64,000 nucleotides of DNA from Xanthostigma xanthostigma (GCA_963575645.1 OY754469.1:47636753-47700752); one strand, 5' to 3'. Shown: positions 23,085 through 34,848, numbered from the stretch's first letter. Notes: generated from the letters alone by a model not told the origin. Program-made: numbers and translations.

Positions 23085-23815
23085 TAGGCCCCACTCACGA
23101 TCAAACTTCATGCCACAGTTCAGTGTTCAGTGAAGTTGGACCGATTAATCGAAAGACTGACTGGTACCACACACAGTTCATGCAAACTGCTCATTTTTTT
23201 TAAATTTTTGTGTTCAGTTGTTGGCATACACTCTTCGAGTATATAGATATATAAAATATATATTATATACATACTATAATATTATATACTATATAGATAA
23301 TTAATAAGAACTAAATGAGTTATTTAAATGGTGAGGATTGGCTGTTCACAGCTATAGGATTGTATTGAAAACAGGGAAATAAGAAAAAAAAGAAGAATAT
23401 AGGTGAAAAATTTGTTAGAAATGTGTAATTCAAGAAGTCATGTTTATTTGATTAATGAATTACATCTTGAACCGCTTGATTGGACTTACAATTATTTACT
23501 GGAATTAGTTACCCTATTTATTAAGAACCAGGACACAAATATGCAAAAATCTATTTCTGCACAAGAAAGACTTGCAGCAACATTGAGAAATTTGGCTTCT
23601 GGTTGTACAAAACACAGAACTCCAAAAACTGAACTAAAAAAAACCCACACACACACAGCAGTTTACTTGAACACTGAACTAAAAGTCGTTCAAAAATCAA
23701 GATGCATTTGATGAGTTCATGCCTGACTTCAGTGTTGGTTTCAGTGTTTATTTGTCCCACACATTATCATGCTTCACTGAACTGTGGGATGAAGTTTGAT
23801 CGTGAGTGGGGCCTA
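23085..23815 (+). mobile_element. PIF/Harbinger derivative, nested
   Basis: TIRs TAGGCCCCACTCACGATC / GATCGTGAGTGGGGCCTA extend about 40 bp with few mismatches. Flanked by TTA on both sides (23082-23084, 23816-23818), the TWA target of this superfamily. Keeps part of a transposase reading frame. Confidence 0.85.
23403..23711 (+). pseudogene. HARBI1-like nuclease, N-terminal remnant
   Basis: The open frame holds LLELVTLFIKNQDTNMQKSI followed by SAQERLAATLRNLASG, which is the segment preceding the DDE catalytic domain in HARBI1-like transposases (family pattern: ...R.SIS..ERL..TLRFLA.G). After that the frame runs into low-complexity KKTHTHT and unrelated residues, so the catalytic domain is absent. 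The host is a TE, not a cellular gene. Confidence 0.7.
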
Positions 23816-24221
23816 TTACACTTTTTGGCTGATACCTAGCGAAGGCAGTCATCATTGTGGAAAATCTCGTACAAAATTGTACGAGAATTTTGTTATTCTT
23901 GTATCTCGTACAAAAACTGTATATCTCGTAATGGTACGAGATTTTTCGTACGTTTGGCAACTCTGAAAGGAAGCGAGTGTTAAGGTAGTGTCAAAAAGGA
24001 AACATATAAACAGCGCAATACTGGAAACACTGTCAGTTGGAGAGTATTAATTGGAGCGACAGAACGATGATCTGAAGCAAAGGCAAGTGGATAAACGGAG
24101 CACTGATTTAGATGAGATGACGGGATGACCGATGACTCACTCATTCACTGTGGTGCCGTGATCAGAAGCGCGTGTATAGATCTGCTCTATCTACACAACA
24201 ATGACTGATATCCCCCACAGC

Positions 24222-24934
24222 CAGCGTTTCCAAAACTTTTTCGCCATTAAAGATAACCGAAGTTGTCGCGGACTCCGTTAATACAGAAAGAGTGATTTAT
24301 TGAAGTAAAACTTCTTTAGGCACGCTTGACTTGGAGAATAAGCTGGTAAATGCCTGACGAAATCGTTTACGGAAGTGCATCATATCGCGATGCTCGACGA
24401 ATCGTTTACGGAAGTGCATCATCGAAGTTGAGAGGGAGATATAAGTTAGTGAGTGCGACAAAGACGGAGCATTAAGTTGAGAGGGGAATATAAGTTAGTG
24501 AGTGCGACAAAGACGGAGCTTTCATACAACTATTTGACGTTTAAAATGAAAACAACTGTTTTTTTTTAATCAAAAATACATTTCATCAATTTTTTCTGCC
24601 TTTTGTAACGGGAAATAATGTAGGTTAGTCAATAAATCCTTTTAAATGTACTATAAATTATGCTAATAAATATATGTACATATTTTGCCTATTAATTAAT
24701 CAAAAAATATATTTTGCAGATATGTGCTACAGAGTGAGGTTATATTGTGTTCGATAAACTTTGAGACGAACCGACTGCATATTATTGTTCGTTTATGAAT
24801 TTAACATGAGCAAATTTGAGGTATTCTTAATAAATATATTTAAAATAATTATGGCAGGAAGAAGTTTTACTCTGGTCTAAAGCACACTCGCTTTTTTATA
24901 TTTACACTTAGGGACCCCAGTTTAGGAAACGCTG
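24222..24934. mobile_element. hAT-like MITE with internal tandem repeats
   Basis: Ends CAGCGTTTCCAAAAC and AGTTTAGGAAACGCTG are inverted, with GGGACCCCAG inside the right one. Flanking duplication is unclear. At 24356-24522 two short direct repeats occur: an about 39-bp unit (CGTTTACGGAAGTGCATCAT) and a 49-bp unit (AAGTTGAGAGGG...CGGAGC), each in two copies. Confidence 0.65.
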
Positions 24935-25369
24935 CCCTTACACAGTATATAACAATGAAACGACAATCTAATTTGTTTACAATGTACATACATAGCATGT
25001 TTATATAGCTTGTTTCCACTATAATACAGGAATAGGGCAGAACACTAAGTAAACACAAGGGCGGGTCTTCTATATATACTTATCGTTAAGGTTCCTATAG
25101 TCCTTGAAAATTAGGTCGGGCCTTAAAGTTTAATTTTGTCCTGCTTATACAGAAAAGCAATATTATGATTTTGGTTACTCAAAGCAGAATATTAGACTAA
25201 GTATACCTGCAGTATCAAACTATACACGGTGGTACCAAAAATTAGTTCGTTGTGGTACGCCTAGTAGATGTGAAACACATTTAAGCGAAATTCTAGTAAC
25301 TTTTTGTCCTGTTATATTAAAAAAATAAATATAGTTTAAAAAAAACTAAAAAACACGCTTTATATCGAA
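24935..25369. other. No gene recognised
   Basis: AT-rich intronic sequence without visible structure. Confidence 0.5.
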
Positions 25370-25575
25370 CTAAAAAGTAAAAAATATTTTTTTAAAATAA
25401 GCTAAAAACAATAATGAATAAAAAATACTAGTATTATTGTGAAAAAGCGTGGGGCGCTTTGTTCCACATTTTCGTACATCGAGCGCCCCACGCTTTTTTC
25501 ACAATATCTAATACTAGTATTTTTTATTCATTATTGTTTTAAGCTTATTTTAAAAAAAATATTTTTAACTTTTTG
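25370..25575. mobile_element. Snap-back element, GC-capped hairpin
   Basis: Arms of about 90 bp (25370-25458 and 25481-25575) pair almost completely and meet at GCGTGGGGCGCT / AGCGCCCCACGC around a 22-base loop. The tip sequence resembles that of the hairpin at 43319-43459. Non-coding. Confidence 0.75.
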
Positions 25576-25649
25576 CCGTTTGCCGTGATGTTTTGCTTCC
25601 AAGGCACGCCAATAGATGTTTCATATCAATAAAAAATAACGATTTTTTT

Positions 25650-25934
25650 TTAAACACGCTTTTATTAATTGTTAATAAAAATGAACTAAAAAGTTAAAAA
25701 TAATTTTATTCCGATTGGAAATAAGTCGTTTTATACGTACTTAGCAGAGTCTCAAGTTTTCAAATAAAAGCGTGTTATACATTTTAATAACAATAGAGAA
25801 CAAAACACGCTTTTATTTGAAAACTTGAGACTCTGCTAAGTACGTATAAAACGACTTATTTCTAATCGGAATAAAATTATTTTTAACTTTTTAGTTCATT
25901 TTTATTAACAACTAATAAAAGTTTGTTTTTAAAC
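25650..25934. mobile_element. Snap-back element, ACACGCTTTTATT family, copy 1
   Basis: Arms of about 125 bp are nearly perfect; the loop is about 27 bases. Starts TTTAAACACGC and ends the mirrored TTTAAAC. A second copy is at 42240-42526. The next element's target duplication begins at the following base, so two insertions are back to back. Confidence 0.8.
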
Positions 25935-25946
25935 AAAATTTTTTTC

Positions 25947-26185
25947 TAAGATTAGTAGAAGTTTTGTTCCAAAATATGTATTGAAGGAGATTTATTTGGT
26001 TGAGGAAAAATAGAAATAAGCTTTACCAAAGTATCGCTTGTGGCCAACGTTTCGAAAATTATATTTTATTTTTTTTTTTTTTTGAGGCCCTGCGAGGATG
26101 AAAATATAATTTTCGAAACGTTGGCCACAGGCGACACTTTGGTAAAGCTTATTTCTATTGTTCCTCAACCAAATAAATATCCTTC
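25947..26185 (+). mobile_element. Snap-back retroelement with hammerhead-like core, copy d1
   Basis: Flanked by AAAATTTTTTTC (25935-25946) and AAAACTTTTTTC (26186-26197). Arms 25985-26067 and 26096-26180 mirror each other around a T-run. Around 26090-26122 a damaged core precedes a GAAAATATAATTTTC stem, GAAAC and GTT. Same family as 40212-40469. Confidence 0.65.
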
Positions 26186-26197
26186 AAAACTTTTTTC

Positions 26198-27017
26198 GTT
26201 TATTTATTTCTAGTGGATGACCTGCTGGATCTAATAAAAATTCATAATCCGACCACGTTTTATTTAACATTGTTAAGCAAATCTCATCAATTATTTACAT
26301 GTTTTATGATCGCAATTAAAGTGAATGCCCTAGCATCTGTGATATTTTAATAGGCAGGACTTAACTATAAGTATTGTAATTTGTACATTCTATTTATTTT
26401 TATGAAATTTTAATTTGATGCTGACATAAATGCCAATGTTTACCATTATGATCTATTACAGCTTTAGACCCGATTTGAAATGAAAACTGAAACTTCAATT
26501 CAAGTTCACTGACAAATATAAGCTTTTCAAGTACATTTTAGGCAGTTCACTCAAACCGGCTTTTCTTAGGAATTTAATAAAAATGAAGTATAAGGTTAAG
26601 AAAAGTGCCTTATATTTAATTTCAAAAAATGATTTTTTTTTAGTGTCTATAAAACGAGATATAAACAATCAAAATGTACACAATTAACATGGTATACCGC
26701 ATACCTATATCTCGAAAACGGTTTTTATTTCTTAGTAGGTATATTTCTTAAAAACTATAACGCATATTCAAATCTTTGATTAACGTCTGAATAGAACTCT
26801 TCAAATAAATATAAATTATTTATATAATGCATATTGTATACCTATATTTAAAAATTATAATTTTTTTGAAAAAATCTAAATTTTATCGACATGTTAAAAA
26901 TATAGATTTTTAAAATAAAAATATTTTTATTGTAAATATTAAAGCTGAGATGTGTTGGGTTACTGGGTACAGTCTTTTACAAAGATGCACGCAGAATCTC
27001 TAACTGTTGGTAACTTG
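26198..27017. other. No gene recognised
   Basis: Very AT-rich intronic sequence; nothing supported. Confidence 0.5.
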
Positions 27018-27025
27018 GTACTTAC

Positions 27026-27533
27026 TAGTGATGTGCCGGATCGTTAAAAATGTATATCCGCGGACACGGATCTGAATACGGATATTTGGTTTCAAATTCC
27101 GCGGATACGGATACCGATCTTAAGTTTCTTAGTACGCGGCGGTAAATATTGCACATCGACCTTTGGAAAGAGACTATCTGTTATGGGAAAAAGTTATTCC
27201 CCTTTTTAAGAGTTAACTCTCATAACAGATTGTCTCTTTCCAAAGATCGATGTGCAATATTTCATTATAAAGATAGTTTTTTCGTACCTTTGAGTTATGT
27301 ACTATTGGTATGGTACTACTCACTACGATAAATGTTTGCAATATAAAGGTGCCAAATATAAAAAATAATCTGAATGGAATTTAACAGTTTTTCATTATTA
27401 CCTAATGACCTATATATATAAAATCATCTATGAATTGAAAATTAATAAGGTAAAAGATCCGCCAAAAACTAACGGATACGGATCCTTCTTCTCCCTCGGA
27501 TATCCGCGGATACGGATATCCGACATATCACTA
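27026..27533. mobile_element. hAT MITE, GATACGGAT family, copy 1
   Basis: A perfect 8-bp duplication GTACTTAC (27018-27025, 27534-27541) flanks termini TAGTGATGTGCCGGAT / ATATCACTA. Iterated GGATATCCGCGGATACGGAT-type motifs fill both ends. An internal palindrome (about 27153-27255) pairs GCACATCGACCTTTGGAAAG with its mirror. Copy 2 is at 40763-41276. Confidence 0.9.
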
Positions 27534-28129
27534 GTACTTACTGTACGACTGTCGCGAGTGAACTACTTTAATGGGCCTTTCAAATCATGTTGTCATTCTT
27601 CAAGTTGCTTGAGAAATATATCATGCAAATTCTTCACTTTCTGTCTTTTTACTTGAATTGAAGTCCAAAGAGCATTTGAATAATTTGCATTTGCCAGGTT
27701 AATTGGTTTTAATTTAACTTGATGAAATGTAAATTATTCAATTTAAAAAAAGGTTTACTCGAAGCAAGTTGCCCAAATGCAAATTGCGCGCTGCGCTGTC
27801 TTTGCATTGGAATGAGGAAACGGCACGGCTGTAGCGTCGTGCCCCAGTTCTAAAAGCGTCGACACACTCGACTACCATCGTAATCGTATACCGTTTCGAT
27901 TCAACAGGTCACCTGATCGATACCTAGACGTACTGCAAAACTGGCACATTTAATGCATAATACATATTTTTATATCGCAGTTCTTCGGGATTTATGTTTG
28001 ACACAAATCTGATTTTTATTGTTTTGAGAGGGAATGCACCCGCTTCCCGAGCAGAATCAATCTCGCTAAGCCATAAAAAGTATACCGAAGATTATTTTTA
28101 CGTGCTGAAATTTATATTTTATACAATTA

Positions 28130-28378
28130 CTAGCGGTCCCGCCCGGTTTCATGCGGGTGCAAAAAAAGAGACATGAGTACGCGCGTTCATCTTAGTTTAC
28201 CAAGATGAATGTTGTGTCGAAATTTCATGATGATCGGAGTTACCGTTCAAAAGTTTTTGTCGGACGGACAAATTTTAAGTTACATTTTTCATTGATGCTC
28301 AGCTCGTATTGGTCGTAGCGTGATTATTATATAGCCTATAGTCTTCCTCGATAAATGGGCTATCCAACAAATAAAATT
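28130..28378 (-). mobile_element. Helitron-like family A, short form, 5'-truncated
   Basis: Minus-strand end CGGGACCGCTAG + T; continues through the A/B junction without the tRNA-like insert and stops at about 28378. Confidence 0.65.
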
Positions 28379-28690
28379 TACCGTTATATTGATATCTTGC
28401 AACCCTATTGCGCATCTGTGGATGAAAGTAAAAATACTAATATCGCTATTAAAAAATAGAGGTTGGTGGTAAACGGTGAAATTTTAGGGTTATAAGTATT
28501 TTTTAGTGACAAATCATAAAAAAATAAAAAAACCTTTTGCCAAAAAATCTCGATTAGTTTTGAAGTTATGACGGTTTAAAATGCATAAAAATTTAAACAT
28601 ATATAATTGCCTATATCTCCGAAACTAAAATAGATACCGGGTTGCGAATGGTCGGAATCGATTCAGAGTGACTTTTTCTATAAGTATATT

Positions 28691-28821
28691 GTACAATATC
28701 AAACGAAACAGAACGAAATTATTTTGCAAAAATTTTTCAATTTTGTAAGAAGGCCCCCCCTTCTTACAAAATTGAAAAATTTTTGCAAAATAATTTCGTT
28801 CTGTTTCGTTTGATATTGTAC
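28691..28821. repeat. Perfect 63-bp inverted repeat with 5-base loop
   Basis: Bases 28691-28753 are the exact reverse complement of 28759-28821; I compared all 63 positions. The loop is CCCCC. The segment CCTTCTTAC appears once more right after the right arm. Either a very young hairpin, a source of small RNA if transcribed, or an assembly artefact. Confidence 0.9.
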
Positions 28822-29510
28822 CCTTCTTACTTTTTTTTAAAAAAAACGATAAAACTGTCAGATATTGTTTACATACGACTTACAACTGAGGTTATTCTTA
28901 TATAGAAAAAATCGCGCTGAATTGGGCCTAAGCGCAAATTCGTATTGCTGTATATTGCACACGCGTAACATTCTTAATTTTCAATTATGTTAAATCTTTA
29001 TGGGTCATCTACAGTACCTACGTATATAAATAACTGTACAAAACAAAGGTACTACAGACATAAAGAAATAATAAAACATAATATTCATAAAGACAACTGA
29101 ATGAAATAATATTATTACGTATAAAGTGCATTACGTGGTTCTGATACGAACGCAATATGACTTCACCGATTTCTGTATGCGATATACGTTTGTGAAACTG
29201 CTGATTTGCATTTCAAATTCCATCTTTTGCGTAAAAGTTTCATAACATTCATATATGAAAAGAGGTTTAATTTATAAACATGAATGTGCCAACCTTTGAA
29301 AAACGAAATGCCCCGCTGTGAGAAAAACACACCGAACAAAGCTATAGACGCCTCCCAGGCGGTCGCATTGTATTTTTAATAAATTTTAAGATTTTAAAAA
29401 TTCTCTTATAATTTTAAAAACTAATTGTGCATTGTTACAACTTTAATATATTGAGAAATCGTCTAAAAATGTAAATTTTGTACTCCAATTTCAAAATCAA
29501 TATATTTGTT
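28822..29510. other. No gene recognised
   Basis: AT-rich intronic sequence with no clear element. Confidence 0.5.
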
Positions 29511-30012
29511 TATTCAACACGCGTGAGTAATATGTAATTTCGGGGCCCTGGTAAATTCGGGAGAAATAATAGATTATTTCATGTTGACGCGTAGAGTGCT
29601 AATAATGAGCCGTACAGTGTGATAATGAATTTTCTGGACCAATAGAAACGCAGTAGCAAGCCCGAGCGTGCAATAATGAAAAAAAAACTGCACGCAGCTT
29701 CTGGACCAATAGGACCGTGGTAGACTGTATTGTATATATGAAAACAGCATCGCAATTCAGCGAAAGTCATGGCTATCTTGTGTGCATCGAGGGCGCTGGG
29801 TACGTCAATCAATGAAGTGATTTATTATTTTTCCCTCTTTTATCAGGGCCCCGATTACATATTACTCGTGCTAGTTGAATAAAATATTATGTGCGACCAT
29901 TGATCGAAGGAGAAGATTCCATGAGCGTGAAATTTGCCGCACGAGCGTAGCGAGTGCGGTAAAACGCACGCGAGTGGAATCTTCTCCTTCTCTCACTAGT
30001 CGCACAATATAC
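29511..30012. mobile_element. Compound of two adjacent inverted-repeat units, copy 1
   Basis: Unit 1 (29511-29881) has TIRs starting TATTCAACACGCGTGAGTAA with mirrored CGGGGCCCTG. Unit 2 (29882-30012) is a hairpin built on TGTGCGAC and GAAGGAGAAGATTCCA. Exactly the same order and junction occur at 49408-49830, so the pair behaves as a single element. Confidence 0.75.
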
Positions 30013-31316
30013 TATTATCAAGACCAAGTTCTTTGATTGCATTAATTGTGTCCTGTATAGATTAGATTTCGATGTCAGCATTTTTATTTGCATGAAAGTC
30101 CTCGATTTTTCCAAGATGTAAATTATTAGGTTTAAAATAATATAGATTAAAAATTAATCGAATGTTTTTACTGTTACAACAATAATAAAATTTCTAGTAA
30201 GTTTATGAAAAAAATGTTTGGAAACCCTGTATGTACAATTCGACAATTTCTAAAAACGTTTTTTTCAACAACAAACAAAACATTTCTTTTCTATTGTTTT
30301 AACCTATCCTTTTTTATATTAGCAGAAAAAAAAAACTTTTTCAGAATATTTACGAATAAATAGTAAATAATCAAAAATGTTTATGTACATCAACAATATG
30401 ATGCTCCAGTGATTTATGAGATTATTTCAATAAATTTCAATTTAAATAAAGCATATTTTATAAAATAAAATGAGTCATAATTCATAATACAAAATAAATA
30501 GTTAAAACCAATATTGACACTATATTACTACAAAAAATATATCCACATTTAAGTCTATTTTCATAAAAATAAATAATAAACTTCCGAGAATTGATAAATT
30601 ATTATTAATTTACAGGGGTGTGCAAATACTGATTTCTTCAAAAATAAAGCACTAGTTGAAGTAGTACAGCTCATACGCAATTTGAGCAGTCGATCTACGT
30701 ACAAGACAGTAATATTTGATTAATTATCTACTTTATCGATGTGAAATTTTATCTTCTACTTTAGATTGCATATGCCATTGTTCTATATGTTCTCGGACTT
30801 GAAAATAATCGAAATATACAGCACATGTCGACATTCTGTAAATGCTGTAAAATATTAATGTAAATACTACAATCGAGATACATACTTCAATTTTTGCACG
30901 TACCTCCTATAAACTAGCTGATTTTCACTTCATCACGACATAAAACAAAGTCCCCATCGCCGCGTCTGTCTGTTTGAACGCGATAAACTCAAAAACTACC
31001 GAACGGATTTTCATATACGATTTTCACTAACAGAAAGAGCGATAAACGAGGAAGGTTTTTGTGTATAATTAATTAATGTTTTGTGTAAATCGGTTGAAAT
31101 ATGACGATAATAATTGTTGAAGATGTTAGAAAAAAATCAAGTCGACTGGGAGCTTTCATTTGAAAATTGTGTCTAAACCTTTTGAGATGTATAACAAAAC
31201 AATGTAGATATGGTGGAATTGTTCCTCTTTTATTGGTCTACACTCTACAGAATAGTCCGCGATGGCATAATGCCTATCTTTTAAGAATAGCTTATACTAT
31301 ACCCATTTTAATGTTA
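30013..31316. other. No gene recognised
   Basis: About 1.3 kb of AT-rich intronic DNA. I checked for splice-bounded frames and TIRs and saw none. Confidence 0.5.
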
Positions 31317-31575
31317 AGCGTTTTTCGTGGAGACCAATTCTGCAACGTAAGTCGCCCGAATTTGTAGACTGCCACCGTTTTTTCATGACCTGCGTTGCAG
31401 AATTGGTCTCCACGAAAAGCGCTTTTATTTTAACGCGATAATATATAGCCTATATCCATCCTGAAGGTCCACTCTAAATACTGGTGAAATATTTTTTGAA
31501 ATCGGGTGAGTAGTTTGGGAGATTACCTCGTACATACAAACTTACAAACTTTACCTCTTTATAATATTAGTAATT
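31317..31575 (-). mobile_element. Helitron-like family C, with inverted 3' segment
   Basis: Family C landmarks on the minus strand, ending at the 5' TTATAAAGAGGTAAAG side near 31565. The segment CGTGGAGACCAATTCTGCAAC at the far end is mirrored within 110 bp (31317-31425), forming a hairpin not seen in other copies. Confidence 0.6.
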
Positions 31576-32081
31576 GATATGCAAAAACATTTATTTACGG
31601 ATTTTAGGAATGTTTTTTCTCTGTACTATTCGAGTTGATGAAATTTCACTTCTCACACATCCTTACTAATTTATAATATAAGTATACTGGTTCCAAAAAC
31701 GAATTATTTAAACATAACATCAACGTATGAAGTTGCATTACCTTATAAGGAAGCCGAAATATTTTTGTATTGTATATCAAAACGCACTACACACACAACC
31801 ACACATGCATGCAAGTATTATGTACATGCACTCATATTATAATGTAATTTAATAATTAGCATGTAAGAATGCAGTCACTGAATTAGCAAAATGTCTTTTA
31901 TTGTGTAACACTTTAGTTCAGTGAACAACAGATTGCTCCAATAAATTATAAATTGAAATAACATAATAAAATTGGAAAATATATCGATAAGATAAAACTT
32001 TATTATTATTGACGAAATCAATGATAAATGAGTACGTATCAATACCGTGATAAAAATATAGAAGACGACGAATTATGCATA

Positions 32082-32837
32082 TGTTACGGTCTATACCCGT
32101 ATTCGGTCAATATGATTGAAATAAATGCGCAAAACTATTTTTGACCAACGAATATTGCCCAAACCCGAAATCTTACAGGGTATTGAGTGTTATAAAATGA
32201 GCAAAACTAGTTTTGCGCATTTTCAATTGGACAAAACTAGCTCTGTCCATTTTTGAACGGACAATACTAGTTCTGCTTGTTTCATTCAATCAACGTCCGA
32301 ACCCGAATAAAAGTAGGGTTATGTTCTTGTTTACCTATTGAATTGTTCTCCTGAATGTTAGAATTAATATAATTGTGGGATATTCAGTGTAATAATTAAG
32401 TAAAAATGCAAGGTGAATTCGAGTCTCAACTAGTTCGGCTATTGGAGACTTCTAAAACATAATTTTATGACGAAACATCATTACCTTACTACACTAAGTG
32501 AGGTTAAGAAAGCAAATTTATTAAAAGCTGAATTAAAACCTCTGTCTGCTAAACAATACAGACGAATAAATCGCTTTGATGTAATAAGTATCGTTGATGT
32601 GGAAAAGTAAAATAAAAAACGCAAAGAAGATTCCGATGCCATACTAGTACTGTCCGTTCAAAAATGGACAAAAGTAGTTTTGTCCAATTAAAAATGCGCA
32701 AAACTCGTTTTGCTCATTTTATTACAGTCAATCCCGTTTAAATGTAAGATTTCGAGTTTGGGCAATATTCGTTGGTCAAAACTAGTTTTGCGCATTTTAT
32801 TTCGGTCATTAACCGAATTCGGGTATCCACCGTAACA
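32082..32837 (+). mobile_element. Ginger-like DNA transposon derivative, copy 1
   Basis: Termini TGTTACGGTCTATACCCG and CGGGTATCCACCGTAACA, flanked by a perfect 4-bp duplication CATA (32078-32081, 32838-32841). The TGTNR...YNACA ends with 4-bp duplication match the Ginger superfamily, whose transposase is related to retroelement integrases. Both subterminal regions are packed with CAAAACTAGTTTTG palindromes. A piece of coding sequence survives inside. Copy 2, inverted, is at 54154-54884. Confidence 0.8.
32467..32610 (+). pseudogene. Ginger-like transposase/KRBA2-like N-terminal remnant
   Basis: Reads MTKHHYLTTLSEVKKANLLK, then AELKPLSAKQYRRINRFD and VEK before a TAA at the place where copy 2 has Leu. 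The YRRINRFD...VEKLI pattern is found ahead of the integrase domain in KRBA2-like insect proteins (from memory). An upstream out-of-phase start (MQGEFESQLVRLLE, 32406) suggests a frameshift. No integrase core is left. Confidence 0.55.
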
Positions 32838-32860
32838 CATATACAACGTGTCTATTAAAG

Positions 32861-33220
32861 CAGCGGTCGCCAAACTTTTTGACCTCACGGACCAGTTAAT
32901 TCATAATTTAAATCCCGCGGACCACTAATAGGATTTTTTAAGTGTTAAATATATTTATAAAAAAAAATTGTGATCAAAGAACACATAAAATGTACCTAGT
33001 TAATAAAATGAAACTATTAATAGTAACCAAGTTATGAAAGCTTTATTAATAAACCATAATAAAATAAACAAAATAAACAAAAATTGTACAAAAATGTTTT
33101 AATGCATCTTAAAACATAACTTAACATGATGAGTAAGTATATTCCACATTTTTCTGCGGACCAGCGAAATTTTCTCGCGGACCACTAGTGGTCCGCGGAC
33201 CACCACTTTGGCAACCGCTG
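32861..33220. mobile_element. hAT MITE with perfect 8-bp duplication
   Basis: TATTAAAG flanks both sides (32853-32860, 33221-33228). Ends CAGCGGTCGCCAAAC / TTTGGCAACCGCTG; GGACCA motifs repeat inside. It begins 23 bp after the Ginger-like element. Confidence 0.9.
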
Positions 33221-33228
33221 TATTAAAG

Positions 33229-34548
33229 GACAAGTGGCGTAAATCTTGAACATATTATTCAGGTCGTTGGGGCTATACATATAGATACAGTAGAATCCCA
33301 TTTATTCGATTTATATCCATTCAAAATACAATCAGACATTAAATATTCATTTTAAAAATGGCAAGAAAAGTTCACATATATTGTATAAATATATCATTTA
33401 CAATTATAATTATTTTCTATATAAAGCACAAATGTCAAACCACAATAGATCAATTTCCATCGAGTATAATATTGAATATCAAAGTATAATGAAGCCCCAC
33501 CCATCAATTAGTATCGGCCTTGATATTACAACAAGGAGGAAGGTGAACGGTTTCACATTGATTTTATCGACACAAACGTATCATTACGTGAATTTATTAT
33601 TTGTTTTATATTAGCCCACGCTACCTGCACAGACATCGCCGTGTACTAGCTGCTCCCCGCGGCTCCGCACGTGATTGTAATGAAACACGGTAGCGACAAA
33701 AATAGTGGAGCTTTTGGTTATATATACTGTATCAGAAAAACAAATAAAAAATATCTAAGCTAACAAAACAGTATGATCTGACTGCTAGAAAACAATTTTT
33801 TAAAGCGCGCGTTGCGACTCAACCATCCGCAATAGTTCGCTCGCGACAGGCAGCCTTTGTGATATTAAGTCGTTGGAGAGGGAAGCGGCGAGTGGAAGTT
33901 TGGGGTTAAAGTCCCGACAGTGACATTGTTGGACAGTAAATTTTCTTATATAGTATTGTGAAATCTATAGTTTTGATAAAATTAAAAAACAATTTTAAAT
34001 AAGATGAAAATAAGAAGCAATCCTTTCCAAAAGTTTTAAATTTTTTTATAAGGATTTCTTCTTATTTTTATCTTAAATTTCCAAATTTATGACGTAATTG
34101 AAAAGTTAATTTTAAACAATTTATTTTTAAAATTAAGAATCGCACTCGGGTAGTATATTGAAATATCAGGCATGACCAAATCATTTTTTTAAACATATTA
34201 TTGATTTTTGAAGGTTGACACTAAAAATACGTATAACAGTCGAACTCATAAAAAATCGGATGTGGCAAAGAGCCAAATTACTTCAAAGCACATGTCTAGG
34301 CAAAATGCGGTTATGAATACTTGTACTGAATGTTTCGAAAAAATGAACCTTAGGAACTTCATGTTATGTATATTAGTCAGAGTATATGGCTTCATTAGGC
34401 CTAGTCTGACACCTATTTCCTCTATGACTTTTTTTTTTATTTTGGGGCGTTTTCCCTCTAAATTTTCCGAAAGATGTCGTTTTGACGACATGTAAAAAAT
34501 TTATAGATACTGTTTGTTTTTTAATTGGATAGCTTAAAAACTTCAACC
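33229..34548. other. Intronic sequence, one Helitron 3' end
   Basis: A minus-strand Helitron-type end (GCCGCGGGGAGCAGCTAG + T) sits at 33646. A lone pogo-like terminus CAGTAGAATCCC at 33288 lacks a partner. Nothing else is supported. Confidence 0.5.
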
Positions 34549-34676
34549 AAAACGCTAAAATACTGTTCTCTGACAAATAACATGAACCATTTAAAATGTC
34601 TGACACCTCGAATATGTCGATATATTCGAGGTATCAGACATTTTAAATGGTTTTATAAGAGTATTTTATCGCAAAG
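34549..34676. repeat. Hairpin, about 30-bp near-perfect arms extending imperfectly
   Basis: AACCATTTAAAATGTCTGA at 34585 is mirrored at 34634-34652, with the tip CACCTCGAATATGTCGATAT. Outer arms continue with mismatches to about 34549 and 34676. Probably a snap-back MITE. Confidence 0.65.
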
Positions 34677-34848
34677 TAAAAATATCTTTTTTGGGCATAT
34701 TTCTGTACAAATATATAAAATCGTAACCGCGGTGTAGTATGTTCACAGTAGACTTCGCCCTGTACTACCACTAAAAAATACTTATGAAATAGTCTGTTTA
34801 TAAAAAAATAAAAGTTTAATAACCCAATTTACTTAATTTTTATTTGTT

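Larger units (their letters stand above)
22714..23965. mobile_element. hAT-like element invaded by a PIF/Harbinger element
   Basis: Ends CAGGGTTGCCAGA and (minus) CAGAGTTGCCAAA, flanked by AACGGAAG (22706-22713) and AAAGGAAG (23966-23973), a 7-of-8 hAT-type duplication. TCTCGTAC motifs repeat near both ends. The interior contains the complete Harbinger derivative 23085-23815. Confidence 0.75.

Noticed and set aside
33288-33310. Pogo-like terminus CAGTAGAATCCC
   Set aside because: No matching inverted end within 1 kb; kept only as a note.
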